The notes: generated from the sequence alone by a model not told the origin. Numbered from the stretch's first letter, positions 1-7,363 are shown. The stretch: DNA of 20,304 nt from Firmicutes bacterium AM31-12AC (GCA_003480425.1 QUJA01000044.1:1-20304); one strand, 5' to 3'. Made by a program: numbers and translations.

Positions 1-36
1 GATTTCCGGCTTTTTTCTATGAAAAAGCCGGAAATC
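1..36. repeat. 16-bp perfect-arm inverted repeat at the left window edge
   Basis: Arms at 1-16 and 21-36 pair along their whole length, with one G·T pair next to a 4-nt loop (CTAT). The T-run is inside the arm next to the loop, and no T-tract follows the hairpin on the plus strand. It is therefore not a textbook terminator as it stands. The first arm could instead be the right arm and T-tract of a terminator whose left arm lies outside the window. The structure is seen directly; its role is unresolved. Confidence 0.5.
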
Positions 37-60
37 TCCGTCCCTGTCTGGTTCTGCAAA

Positions 61-89
61 ATAAAAAACCCATGCATTCACATGGGTTT
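61..89 (-). terminator. Rho-independent terminator of the tRNA-Leu gene
   Basis: A 9-bp stem (66-74 with 81-89) encloses a 6-nt loop. Read on the minus strand it is followed directly by a T-rich tract (complement of 61-68). It begins 9 bases beyond the 3' end of the tRNA on the same strand. Confidence 0.8.
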
Positions 90-97
90 CTGCCTAG

Positions 98-181
98 TGC
101 GGAAGAAGAGACTTGAACTCTCACAGGATAAACTCCCACTAGAACCTGAATCTAGCGCGTCTGCCATTCCGCCACTTCCGC
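98..181 (-). tRNA. tRNA-Leu, anticodon CAG
   Basis: The minus strand reads a full class II tRNA of 84 nt. The 7-bp acceptor stem GCGGAAG/CTTCCGC is perfect and the discriminator base is A, as expected for leucine. The anticodon stem CTAGA/TCTAG encloses the loop TTCAGGT, giving anticodon CAG, which reads CUG codons. A long variable arm (GTGGGAGTTTATCCTGT region) and a T-loop (GTTCAAGTC) are present. The 3' CCA is not encoded. It is a solitary tRNA with its own promoter and terminator. Confidence 0.95.
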
Positions 182-193
182 TCGACATGTGAT

Positions 194-222
194 AGTATAT
201 CAATAATTGGATAGTTTGTAAA
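194..222 (-). promoter_or_regulatory. Promoter of tRNA-Leu
   Basis: On the minus strand there is TTTACA (complement of 217-222), a 17-bp spacer, and TATACT (complement of 194-199). The -10 box ends 12 bases upstream of the tRNA 5' end at 181. The match to sigma-A and the position are both good. Confidence 0.8.
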
Positions 223-325
223 CCCTAAAACTCTAAAAAAATAAAAAAAGTTAATTTGTTTAAATAATATAAAAAATCAGAAAATTTAGAAAAAAAGTAG
301 GAATGTAAAAATTATTGTTATTTTT

Positions 326-354
326 TTGACCTTTTTAATAAAATGAGGTACAAT
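326..354 (+). promoter_or_regulatory. Sigma-A promoter of the DUF6465-like gene
   Basis: TTGACC at 326-331 and TACAAT at 349-354 are separated by 17 bp. The predicted start of transcription is near 361, about 60 nt before the ATG. The flanking region 182-325 is very AT-rich (long A and T runs) and could act as an UP-element. No other gene was seen there. Confidence 0.8.
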
Positions 355-419
355 AACACTTGTAGCAAAAAATGAAATCGAGTCAGAATACTTGAATATT
401 TATTAGGAGGGAACAAGTA

Positions 420-989
420 ATGGCAAGAAAAACATTAAAAGAGCAAAAAGCAGCTAAAGCGTTAAAGACAGCAGAACAGACAGCGTTAAAGAATGAGACA
501 GCAGCAGAGGCAACAGCAGAGGCAGCAACATCTTCTATAAAAGAAACAAAGACAACAGAGACAGTAAAAGAAGAAGTTAAAAAAGTTGAGACTAAAAAAG
601 TAGAACCTAAGAAGGTAGAAGCAAAACCAGCTCCAAAGGCAATCTCAACTCAGAAAGATACAACAAAAGGAATTGAGACAAAAGCAGCAGTTCTTGTAGA
701 TGCACCGGCAAAAGAAGAGAAAGCACCTGCAAAGAAAACAGCAGCAAAGAAAGCACCTGCAAAGAAGACAACAGCAAAGAAAGCTGAAGTAAAAACAGAG
801 ATGTTCCTTCAGTTCGCTGGAAAAGAATATACAGAAAAAGAAATCTTCCAGAAAGTAAAAGACGTTTGGACAAAAGTTCTTAAGAATAAAGTTGGCGATT
901 TGAAAGACGTTAAGATTTACTTAAAACCAGAAGATTCAGCAGCTTACTATGTAATCAACGGAGATACAACAGGTAGAGTTGAACTGTAA
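420..989 (+). CDS. Lys/Ala/Glu-rich protein with C-terminal DUF6465-like domain
   Basis: This 189-residue protein of unknown function has two parts. Residues 1 to about 125 are low-complexity, dominated by Lys, Ala, Glu and Thr. They include repeated KKVE(T/P/A)K units near 53-68 and AKKAPAKKT-type repeats near 101-122 that recall histone H1 or HU tails. The last ~62 residues form a compact domain beginning MFLQFAGKEYTEKEI and ending with a YYVINGDTTGRVEL segment. From memory this matches DUF6465, a domain common in Lachnospiraceae. There is no signal peptide or membrane segment, so it is probably cytoplasmic. The ribosome binding site AGGAGG (405-410) is 9 nt before the ATG. The gene is monocistronic, with a strong promoter upstream and a hairpin terminator downstream. 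DNA or RNA binding through the basic tail is an inference only. Confidence 0.85.
   Translation: MARKTLKEQKAAKALKTAEQTALKNETAAEATAEAATSSIKETKTTETVKEEVKKVETKKVEPKKVEAKPAPKAISTQKDTTKGIETKAAVLVDAPAKEEKAPAKKTAAKKAPAKKTTAKKAEVKTEMFLQFAGKEYTEKEIFQKVKDVWTKVLKNKVGDLKDVKIYLKPEDSAAYYVINGDTTGRVEL
720..779 (+). repeat. Two tandem 30-bp repeats inside the Lys/Ala-rich region
   Basis: Units 720-749 and 750-779 are identical at 28 of 30 positions. The repeat encodes a doubled AKKAPAKKT-like decapeptide, so tail length probably varies between strains by slippage or unequal recombination. The variation is inferred; the repeat is seen directly. Confidence 0.85.
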
Positions 990-1020
990 GATTAAATAAG
1001 AAAAGTGTAAGAACATACAT

Positions 1021-1062
1021 AAAAGGAGAAGTGATATTGACAGGATATCATTTCTCCTTTTT
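1021..1062 (+). terminator. Rho-independent terminator after the DUF6465-like gene
   Basis: A 17-bp stem (1021-1037 with 1045-1061, one G·T pair) with a 7-nt loop ends in a run of Ts on the plus strand. The A-run at the base makes it potentially bidirectional. Confidence 0.85.
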
Positions 1063-1065
1063 AAG

Positions 1066-1095
1066 TTGCCATGCATACGACAAAAGGAGTAAGAT
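1066..1095 (+). promoter_or_regulatory. Possible promoter for the HD hydrolase / Sir2 pair
   Basis: TTGCCA (1066-1071), an 18-bp spacer and TAAGAT (1090-1095) lie just after the terminator and before the HD gene. The match to consensus is only moderate. It is supported mainly by the need for a promoter after the terminator. Confidence 0.4.
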
Positions 1096-1128
1096 AGAGT
1101 TATTAGAAAAGTAATGGAGGCTTAAAAG

Positions 1129-1716
1129 ATGAATCGATTAGAGCAGCAGCTTCAATTTATTTTGGAAATTGATAAAGTGAAAAAGATTATACGTCAGACA
1201 CCGCTTTCAGATGCATCACGCAAGGAGAATGATGCAGAGCATTCCTGGCATATCGCATTGATGGCATACCTGCTTCAGGAATACGCAGAGGAACCGGTTG
1301 AGGTATCAAAAGTAATGTTGATGGTACTGATCCATGATCTGGTGGAGATTGATGCCGGTGATACCTATGCATATGATGAGGAAGGTGCAAAAACAAAGGA
1401 TGAGCGAGAAAGAAAGGCAGCTGACCATATTTTTGGAATGTTACCAGAAGATCAAGGAATGTATTTAAAAGCCTTGTGGGAAGAATTTGAAGCGTATGAG
1501 ACAGCAGAGGCGAAGTATGCACATTTGCTTGATAATTTCCAGCCATTATTGTTAAATGATGCCGCTGGTGGAATTAGTTGGACAGAGCATCAAGTGAAGA
1601 AATCACAAATTTATAAAAGAAATGAAAAAGTAGAAGAAACATCTGCGACTATCTGGAAGTGTATGCAAGATAAAATAGATAAGCACATTCAGGCAGGTCA
1701 TGTTTTGGATGAGTAA
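1129..1716 (+). CDS. HD-domain metal-dependent phosphohydrolase, YfbR/HD_3-like
   Basis: This 195-residue protein is probably a cytoplasmic, metal-dependent phosphohydrolase of the HD superfamily, close to the HD_3 / YfbR (5'-deoxynucleotidase) group. The visible metal and catalytic residues are His38 in the ENDAEHSWH motif, His69-Asp70 in MVLIHDLVEIDAGDTY, and Asp135 in LLDNFQPLL. Together they make up the H...HD...D set. The length is normal for this group (about 190-200 residues). The ribosome binding site GGAGG (1116-1120) is 8 nt before the ATG. The sir2 gene follows after 55 bp with no terminator between, so the two are likely cotranscribed. The substrate cannot be read from sequence. 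A nucleoside 5'-monophosphate is the family precedent. Confidence 0.85.
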   Translation: MNRLEQQLQFILEIDKVKKIIRQTPLSDASRKENDAEHSWHIALMAYLLQEYAEEPVEVSKVMLMVLIHDLVEIDAGDTYAYDEEGAKTKDERERKAADHIFGMLPEDQGMYLKALWEEFEAYETAEAKYAHLLDNFQPLLLNDAAGGISWTEHQVKKSQIYKRNEKVEETSATIWKCMQDKIDKHIQAGHVLDE

Positions 1717-1771
1717 TGTAAGTTGGGCACTTTATAGACGTGCAGGAGATTAATACAAGGGGGGATATGTA

Positions 1772-2500
1772 ATGTATGAGAAAGAAATAGAACAGTTACA
1801 GAAGATGATAGATGAAAGTCAGAATATTGTCTTTTTTGGAGGCGCAGGAGTATCGACGGAGAGTGGAATCCCGGATTTTAGAAGTGCGGATGGTATTTAT
1901 CATCAGTCCTATAAATATTCACCGGAACAGGTAGTGAGTCATTCTTTTTTTATACAGCATACAGAAGCTTTTTATGAATTCTATAAAGAGAAAATGATGA
2001 TGCTGGATGCGAAGCCGAATGCGGCACATAGAAAGCTTGCCGAGTTGGAAATGGCAGGGAAGCTGAAAGCAGTTGTAACACAGAATATCGACGGGCTGCA
2101 TCAGGCAGCAGGAAGCAAAACGGTATATGAATTACATGGAAGTATTATGAGAAATTATTGCATGGATTGTCATGAATTTTATGATGCGGAATATGTGAAA
2201 AGTTCTGATGGAATACCAAGATGTAAAAAATGTGGAGGGATTATTAAACCAGATGTTGTTCTTTATGAAGAAGGATTGGATTCTGCAACAATCCAAGGTG
2301 CTGTAAATGCAATCAGCCAGGCAGATATGTTGATCATTGGAGGCACTTCATTGGTTGTATATCCGGCGGCCGGATTTATTGATTACTTCAATGGAAAATA
2401 TTTGGCAGTGATCAATAAATCGGAGACCGGAAGGGCTGTGCGGTCGAATTTGACGATTTCAGCCCCGATTGGAGAAGTGATGGAGAAAATTTTTGTTTGA
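1772..2500 (+). CDS. cobB: NAD-dependent protein deacylase, sirtuin (Sir2/CobB) family
   Basis: This 242-residue sirtuin removes acetyl groups from lysines, using NAD+ and releasing nicotinamide and O-acetyl-ADP-ribose. The motifs occur in order: GGAGVSTESGIPDFRS (NAD binding, residues 23-38), TQNIDGLH (103-110), catalytic His122 in LHGS, the zinc-binding cysteines Cys130, Cys133, Cys151 and Cys154, and the GGTSLVVYPAA cofactor segment near residue 190. The Tyr-x-x-Arg pair that marks class III desuccinylases is not seen: the helix reads FYEFYKEKM. Deacetylase activity is therefore the best guess. The start is supported by the AGGGGGGA ribosome binding site (about 1757-1764). It follows the HD hydrolase gene and ends 62 bp from the convergent lacI-type gene. 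No clear hairpin terminator separates them. Confidence 0.93.
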   Translation: MYEKEIEQLQKMIDESQNIVFFGGAGVSTESGIPDFRSADGIYHQSYKYSPEQVVSHSFFIQHTEAFYEFYKEKMMMLDAKPNAAHRKLAELEMAGKLKAVVTQNIDGLHQAAGSKTVYELHGSIMRNYCMDCHEFYDAEYVKSSDGIPRCKKCGGIIKPDVVLYEEGLDSATIQGAVNAISQADMLIIGGTSLVVYPAAGFIDYFNGKYLAVINKSETGRAVRSNLTISAPIGEVMEKIFV

Positions 2501-2562
2501 GCTATTTGCATGTGATATTAAAAGCAGTTAAATTTGCAACGTTCTCAATCATGAAAAATAAA

Positions 2563-3588
2563 TTATTTTGTTGTATTACGGCGAATTAATACAGGGGCAA
2601 TTTGTTTATGAACAGGTTCACCTAATGGTTTGGGAACACGCTTTTTCTGCTCTTCCATCTGTTGGACAAGAAGATCCATGGCAGTCTTTGCAATCACATC
2701 AATCTGCTGGCCGATGGTTGTGATCGGAAGGATTGCCTCGCTGGCAATCGGAGAGTTGTCAAATCCAACAATCTCATAAGTAGAAGGAAATGTTCCATAT
2801 TTTTGGAAAATTAAATTAAGAAACATATTAGCATAGGTATCATTCGCGAGAAAGATACCTTTTTTTTGATTGGGGTATTTTGCTTCTATTTTGTTGAAAA
2901 TCTCTCGGATTACGTTTAAAATCTCATGATAAGAATCACCTTCTACACTAAGATCTATATCATATGGAATATGATATTCTTCGCAAGTAGCCTGAAAGGC
3001 TCGGATTCGGTCATAAGCCGGGATGGATTTATTCACATTGACATTTATATGAATTAATATGTCACATTTATCCCGAATCAACAGGGAAGTAGCTTGAAGT
3101 GCACCCATATAGTTATCAGTATTGACACTGCTGATATATTCTGCTTCGCGTTCAATTGCGATGACAGGAATCTGATAGGAAGCAAGTTTCTCAGATGGAA
3201 GAGTGTGACTTAAAACAATCAGTCCTTCAATCTGATAAGACAGAAGTTCTTCAATGTACTGTTGTTCTTCTTCAGCGCCATGTTCACTGGCGAAAACAAG
3301 AAATTTATAGTGATAATCACTGTAGCTGGAAAGGAATTGTGTCAGCATCTCAGAATAATAGTGCAGGTAAAGGTTTGGAACAATGATTCCGATAAATTCG
3401 CTTTTTCCATTTGCCAGAACTTTTGCCAGCTTATTCTTTTTATATCCAAGTGTATCAAGAGCCTGTGAAATCTTTTCCTGGTTTTCAACCGTCAGTGAAT
3501 CCGGGTGATTGAAATATCTTGATATTGTAGTTTTTGAAAAATTGGTGTATTCCGCAATATCTGCAAAAGTTACCTGTTTTTTACTCAT
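2563..3588 (-). CDS. LacI-family transcriptional regulator of the fructoside locus
   Basis: This 341-residue repressor has the LacI layout. An N-terminal helix-turn-helix (TFADIAEYTNFSKTTISRYF, residues 7-26) is followed by a hinge-helix region (KLAKVLANG, near 54-62). A periplasmic-binding-protein-like effector domain fills the rest (GIIVPNLYLHYYSEML... through GFDNSPIASEAILPITTIGQ). The ORF begins with ATG after an AAGGAG site. It is divergent from the permease-GH32-fructokinase genes and shares a 223-bp control region with them. That region contains two operator-like sites, one abutting this gene's own -35 box. It is therefore very likely the local regulator, with autoregulation. The inducer is unknown; sucrose, a fructo-oligosaccharide or a fructose phosphate are candidates by context. 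Confidence 0.93.
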   Translation of the reverse strand: MSKKQVTFADIAEYTNFSKTTISRYFNHPDSLTVENQEKISQALDTLGYKKNKLAKVLANGKSEFIGIIVPNLYLHYYSEMLTQFLSSYSDYHYKFLVFASEHGAEEEQQYIEELLSYQIEGLIVLSHTLPSEKLASYQIPVIAIEREAEYISSVNTDNYMGALQATSLLIRDKCDILIHINVNVNKSIPAYDRIRAFQATCEEYHIPYDIDLSVEGDSYHEILNVIREIFNKIEAKYPNQKKGIFLANDTYANMFLNLIFQKYGTFPSTYEIVGFDNSPIASEAILPITTIGQQIDVIAKTAMDLLVQQMEEQKKRVPKPLGEPVHKQIAPVLIRRNTTK

Positions 3589-3638
3589 AAAATTCGAATC
3601 TCCTTCAATATGATGGCTGATGGTTAATAATTTCTTTC

Positions 3639-3667
3639 AGTATAGCAATTTTCATGGAAAAACGCAA
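3639..3667 (-). promoter_or_regulatory. Promoter of the lacI-type gene
   Basis: On the minus strand there is TTGCGT (complement of 3662-3667), a 17-bp spacer and TATACT (complement of 3639-3644), about 50 bp before the start codon. The upstream operator (3671-3702) begins 3 bp behind this -35 box, which would allow autoregulation. Confidence 0.7.
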
Positions 3668-3670
3668 TAC

Positions 3671-3702
3671 TAAAATAACCAGTTACGTAACCGGTTATTT
3701 TA
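3671..3702. promoter_or_regulatory. Upstream operator O1 (32-bp palindrome, two tandem boxes)
   Basis: The 32-bp sequence is a perfect palindrome except for one mismatched pair (3681 versus 3692). It can also be read as two abutting 12-bp boxes, ATAACCAGTTAC (3675-3686) and GTAACCGGTTAT (3687-3698). Each is centred on CC(A/G)G in the way of LacI/GntR-type operators. It sits between the two divergent promoters. Operator identity is inferred from symmetry, from the second copy at 3756, and from the neighbouring LacI gene. Confidence 0.8.
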
Positions 3703-3715
3703 TCGCACAAAAGTG

Positions 3716-3744
3716 TTGACAGAAAGAGAAGAATATAGTAATAT
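3716..3744 (+). promoter_or_regulatory. Main promoter of the fructoside transport/hydrolysis operon
   Basis: A consensus TTGACA (3716-3721), a 17-bp spacer and TAATAT (3739-3744) place the transcription start near 3751. The start is flanked by operator O1 upstream and O2 immediately downstream. This near-consensus promoter would need tight repression. Confidence 0.85.
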
Positions 3745-3755
3745 CAAACTATAAA

Positions 3756-3779
3756 GTAACCGGTTACGTAACCGGTTTT
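3756..3779. promoter_or_regulatory. Downstream operator O2 (two tandem 12-bp boxes)
   Basis: The perfect box GTAACCGGTTAC (3756-3767) is followed without a gap by GTAACCGGTTTT (3768-3779). The central 20 bp (3758-3777) are a perfect palindrome. It begins about 5 bp after the predicted transcription start, a classical roadblock or initiation-blocking position. The centre-to-centre distance to O1 is about 81 bp, so a repression loop around the promoter is possible. Confidence 0.82.
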
Positions 3780-3811
3780 TCACAAAGTTAAAGGAATGGA
3801 GGAAGAAGTGC

Positions 3812-4750
3812 ATGAAAAGAATGCAAAATCAAGCAAAGTCCGTAAGCAAACGAACGTGGAGAGAAAAGATGATTTATATGAAGAAAAACTGGCAGTTATA
3901 TCTTTTCTTCCTAATGCCAGGGCTTTTACTGACAATTATTTTTAAGTATCTCCCAATGGGTGGTCTCCTGATAGCGTTCGAAGACTACAATGTAATAAAA
4001 GGAGTTCTTGGTAGTCCATGGGTAGGACTTGAGTATTTTAGGCGATTTTTATCTTCACCAGATTTTATGAATTATCTGATGAATACATTAAAATTGAGTA
4101 TCTATGGACTGTTGTGGGGGTTCCCGGTTCCGATTATTCTTGCATTGCTTCTGAATCGCATCCGTAAGACAGGGATTAAAAAGAAAGTTCAGCTTTTGAT
4201 CTATATGCCGAATTTTATTTCAGTCATCGTACTTTGCGGTATGGTTCGTATGCTTTTATCACCTGTAGGACCGTTGAACAAAGCGCTCGGAATTAGCACA
4301 AACTGGATGACAATGCCTTCTGCATTCCGGACAATTTATATTGCAAGCGGAATCTGGCAAGCAGCAGGATGGTCATCTATCATGTATACAGCAGCATTGG
4401 CAAATGCAAGCAAGGAGCTGGAAGAAGCAGCGATCATGGATGGAGCTAATCTTCTGCAGCAGATCTGGTATGTAGAGTTGCCGGCAATTAAAAATATTAT
4501 TGTAATTCAGTTTATTTTACAGGCCGGAAATATTATGAGTATAGGTTTTGAAAAAGCATATGCTTTACAGACAGACATGAACTTGCCGGCATCAGAAATC
4601 CTGTCTACATATGTATATCGTATCGGACTTCTGAACGGAGATTATGGATATTCGACAGCGGTAGGTCTCTTCAATTCGGTTGTAAATGTTATCTTGTTGA
4701 TCTTTGTAAACTGGGTTGTTAAGAAACTGAATGACGGAGAAGGATTATAG
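3812..4750 (+). CDS. Sugar ABC transporter permease, LplB family
   Basis: This 312-residue inner-membrane permease is of the CUT1-type LplB group (COG4209). After a basic cytoplasmic N-terminus there are about six hydrophobic segments, starting with LYLFFLMPGLLLTIIF (near residue 30) and ending with VILLIFVNWVV. The permease signature that contacts the ATPase (EAA loop) is seen as EEAAIMDGANLLQQIWYVELP near residues 208-228. The ribosome binding site GGAGG (3798-3802) is 9 nt before the ATG. It is the first gene after the operators and pairs with the LplC-type permease that starts 17 bp after its stop. The imported sugar is inferred from the GH32 and fructokinase genes downstream, not from the permease itself. 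Confidence 0.93.
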   Translation: MKRMQNQAKSVSKRTWREKMIYMKKNWQLYLFFLMPGLLLTIIFKYLPMGGLLIAFEDYNVIKGVLGSPWVGLEYFRRFLSSPDFMNYLMNTLKLSIYGLLWGFPVPIILALLLNRIRKTGIKKKVQLLIYMPNFISVIVLCGMVRMLLSPVGPLNKALGISTNWMTMPSAFRTIYIASGIWQAAGWSSIMYTAALANASKELEEAAIMDGANLLQQIWYVELPAIKNIIVIQFILQAGNIMSIGFEKAYALQTDMNLPASEILSTYVYRIGLLNGDYGYSTAVGLFNSVVNVILLIFVNWVVKKLNDGEGL

Positions 4751-4766
4751 AAAAGAGGGAGAAGAG

Positions 4767-5654
4767 ATGGAGAAAAAAAAGAAGAAAAAATATTCAAGGA
4801 CAGACCAAGTAATCCTTGGAATCGGATTTACCATTCTTGGTTTATTCGTCCTTTCTATAGCAATACCGATTATCTATGTAGTACTTGCATCCTTTATGGA
4901 TCCGACTGTTTTGAATAACCAGGGATTGAGTTTTAATATTAAGGACTGGACATTAGATGCATATCGAAGAGTATTAGAGAATGAAATGATCTGGCGTGGC
5001 TTTTTAAATTCCTTCCTGTATTCACTTGCATTTACAGTTATTTCTGTTTTTGTGACATTATTGGCAGCGTATCCGTTGTCCAAAAAAGAATTTGTAGGAA
5101 GAAAGATTTTTAATATTATTTTCTTAATTACTATGTTTTTTGGCGGTGGAATGATTCCTACATTCATTTTGATCAATCAACTGCATATGGTTAATACAGT
5201 GTGGGCAATCCTGATTCCAGGAGCATTTAATGTATGGAATATGATTCTTGCAAGAACTTATTATCAGTCAATTCCAAAAGAATTAAGAGAAGCATCTGCG
5301 ATTGATGGAGCGAATGAAATCCAACATTTCTTTAAAATTATGATTCCGGTATGTAAGCCAATCATTGCAGTACTGGCGCTTTGGTCTTTCGTTGGAATGT
5401 GGAACAGTTATTTCGACGCAATGATTTATTTGAATGATGCGAATTTGCAGCCATTACAGTTAGTGCTCCGTTCTATCTTAGTACAGAATACACCACAGCC
5501 GGGCATGATTGCCGATATTCAGAGCACAGCGGAAATGGCAAAAATAGCAGAACAGCTCAAATATGCAACCATTGTAGTATCAAGTTTACCACTGTTAGTA
5601 ATGTACCCATCTTCCAGAAGTACTTTGACAAAGGAATTATGGTTGGATCGGTAA
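4767..5654 (+). CDS. Sugar ABC transporter permease, LplC/YtcP family, with frameshifted C-terminus
   Basis: This is the second permease of the importer (COG0395-like). As read it is 295 residues with about six membrane segments and the EAA loop REASAIDGANEIQHFFKIMIP. ATG 4767 is preferred over the upstream in-frame ATG 4731 because GAGGGA (4755-4760) precedes it and 4731 lies inside the upstream gene. The C-terminus is anomalous. After LPLLVMYP the frame reads SSRSTLTKELWLDR. Reading one frame over from about 5611 gives FQKYFDKGIMVGSVKG and a stop at 5660-5662, which is the usual ending of this family. One base (probably a T near 5608-5613) seems to be missing. The gene may be a true frameshift mutant or carry a sequence error. 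The rest of the protein is intact. Confidence 0.9.
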   Translation: MEKKKKKKYSRTDQVILGIGFTILGLFVLSIAIPIIYVVLASFMDPTVLNNQGLSFNIKDWTLDAYRRVLENEMIWRGFLNSFLYSLAFTVISVFVTLLAAYPLSKKEFVGRKIFNIIFLITMFFGGGMIPTFILINQLHMVNTVWAILIPGAFNVWNMILARTYYQSIPKELREASAIDGANEIQHFFKIMIPVCKPIIAVLALWSFVGMWNSYFDAMIYLNDANLQPLQLVLRSILVQNTPQPGMIADIQSTAEMAKIAEQLKYATIVVSSLPLLVMYPSSRSTLTKELWLDR

Positions 5655-5683
5655 AAGGCTAATAAGAAAGGAATGATACAGAT

Positions 5684-7363
5684 ATGAAGAAAAGAAAAGT
5701 AAATGCATTACTTGCAATTGTACTATCTCTGACGATGCTGGTGGGAGTTACAGGTTGTGGAAAAGAGCAGCAGCTTGAAGCTGAAATCAACCCGGACACA
5801 CCTGCAACGGAAGTGCAGTTTCCATTGAAGGAAACTGCAGAACTTTCATTTATTACAAGTGCACCGGCTACATCAACACAGGAGCCAAATGAACGAGTAA
5901 TCTTTCAGAGAATGGAAGAGCAGACGAATGTTCATATTGATTGGACTTGTTTTGTATCGGATCAGTTTTCTGATAAGAAAAATCTGGCACTTGCTCAATT
6001 TGGAAATCTACCGGACGGATTATTCAATGCAGGAATGAGTGATTATGATCTATTGCGTTATGCAAAGCAGGGTATCATCATCCCATTAGAAAATCTGATA
6101 GATAAATATATGCCGAATTTACAGGCAGTATTTGATAAATATCCAGAATATAGGACAATGTGTACAGCACCAGATGGACATATTTATTCATTCCCTTGGA
6201 TTGAACAGCTTGGAGCAGGGAAAGAAGCCATTCAGGCAATCGGAGATATTCCATATATTAACAAAAAATGGCTGGATTATCTAGGACTGGAGATTCCGAC
6301 AACAACAGATGAATTGGAACAGGTATTGATTCAATTCCGTGATCATGCAGATGAGCTTGAAAAAGAATTTTCAATTGAAGGTAATGTGATTCCAATGTCA
6401 TTTATTATCAATAATGGAGACCAAGATCCGGCAATTTTAATCAATGGGTTTGGAAAAGGTTATGGAGATACGGGAGATCATTTCGCTGTAACGGATGAAG
6501 GAAAAGTTATTTACACAACTGTTCAGGAAGGTTATAAAGAAGGAATTGAATGGTTACATAAACTTGTGACAGAGGATTTAGTTGACCCAGAAGCATTTAC
6601 ACAAGAGTGGTCTACCTATGTAGCAAAAGGTAAGAACCATCGATACGGTCTCTGTTTTACATGGGACATTGCAAATATTGATAACAATGAAGATTATGTG
6701 ATGCTACCGGCGCTGACGGGGCCGAATGGCATGAGAAATATCACGAGACAGAACAACAGTGAAACAAGTGGATTTGACCGTGGAAGATGTGTCCTTACAT
6801 CAAGTTGTCGGAATACAGCACTTGCTGCTGCATGGATTGACCAGATGTATGCACCACTTCAATCACCACAGAATAACTGGGGAACTTATGGAGAAAAGGA
6901 CTCCTTTAACATTTTTGAAATGTCCACAAACAAAGATGGTGGAAAAATGCTAAAGCATATGGATCTTGGAAACCAGTCTCCGGTAGAAGTGCGTGAGGCA
7001 CAATCGGTAAATGGCCCTCTTGCAGTTTTAAATGAATATTATGATGTATATGTAACACAGCCAGAAGATGCAAAATGGCGTTTGGATAATATGCATGAAA
7101 CTTATTTACAGGATATGAACAGTAAATATGTTTATCCAAATGTGTTTATGAGCATTGATGATACGAATAAAGTATCTCAGTACGATACAGATATAAAAAA
7201 ATATGCAGAACAGAAGAAAGCAGACTGGATTCTGAATGGAGGAATTGACAAAGAGTGGGATTCCTATCTGAAGAAAATGGAACAGTATGGACTTTCTGAT
7301 TATCTTTCAATTAAACAGAAATACTTTGATCAGTATCAGGAGTCAGTGAGTGAAGAAAAATAA
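5684..7363 (+). CDS. Extracellular sugar-binding lipoprotein of the ABC importer
   Basis: This 559-residue solute-binding protein of the LplA/YtcQ type (COG1653) captures the sugar outside the membrane and delivers it to the two permeases. A lipoprotein signal peptide is clear: a basic N-terminus (MKKRK), a hydrophobic core, then a lipobox ending at Gly24-Cys25, where Cys25 would be lipidated. The mature part starts with a polar linker and has no further membrane segments. The length is typical for this large-SBP group, which usually goes with LplB/LplC permeases. It follows the second permease by 29 bp. Its 3' end is close to the GH32 gene, which starts 25 bp after its stop. Fructoside binding is an inference from context. 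Confidence 0.92.
   Translation: MKKRKVNALLAIVLSLTMLVGVTGCGKEQQLEAEINPDTPATEVQFPLKETAELSFITSAPATSTQEPNERVIFQRMEEQTNVHIDWTCFVSDQFSDKKNLALAQFGNLPDGLFNAGMSDYDLLRYAKQGIIIPLENLIDKYMPNLQAVFDKYPEYRTMCTAPDGHIYSFPWIEQLGAGKEAIQAIGDIPYINKKWLDYLGLEIPTTTDELEQVLIQFRDHADELEKEFSIEGNVIPMSFIINNGDQDPAILINGFGKGYGDTGDHFAVTDEGKVIYTTVQEGYKEGIEWLHKLVTEDLVDPEAFTQEWSTYVAKGKNHRYGLCFTWDIANIDNNEDYVMLPALTGPNGMRNITRQNNSETSGFDRGRCVLTSSCRNTALAAAWIDQMYAPLQSPQNNWGTYGEKDSFNIFEMSTNKDGGKMLKHMDLGNQSPVEVREAQSVNGPLAVLNEYYDVYVTQPEDAKWRLDNMHETYLQDMNSKYVYPNVFMSIDDTNKVSQYDTDIKKYAEQKKADWILNGGIDKEWDSYLKKMEQYGLSDYLSIKQKYFDQYQESVSEEK

Noticed and set aside
607..873. Leu/Ser-rich minus-strand ORF
   Set aside because: It is the antisense shadow of the Lys/Ala/Glu-rich repeats. 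It has no ribosome binding site and its composition is fully explained by the opposite strand.
1289..1298. ACCGGTT match inside the HD gene as a further LacI operator
   Set aside because: Only the inner core matches. The flanking GTAA/TTAC bases of the boxes are absent, and it lies within a coding region away from any promoter.
2501..2562. Terminator expected between convergent sir2 and lacI-type genes
   Set aside because: No stable hairpin with a T-tract was found in the 62-bp gap on either strand.
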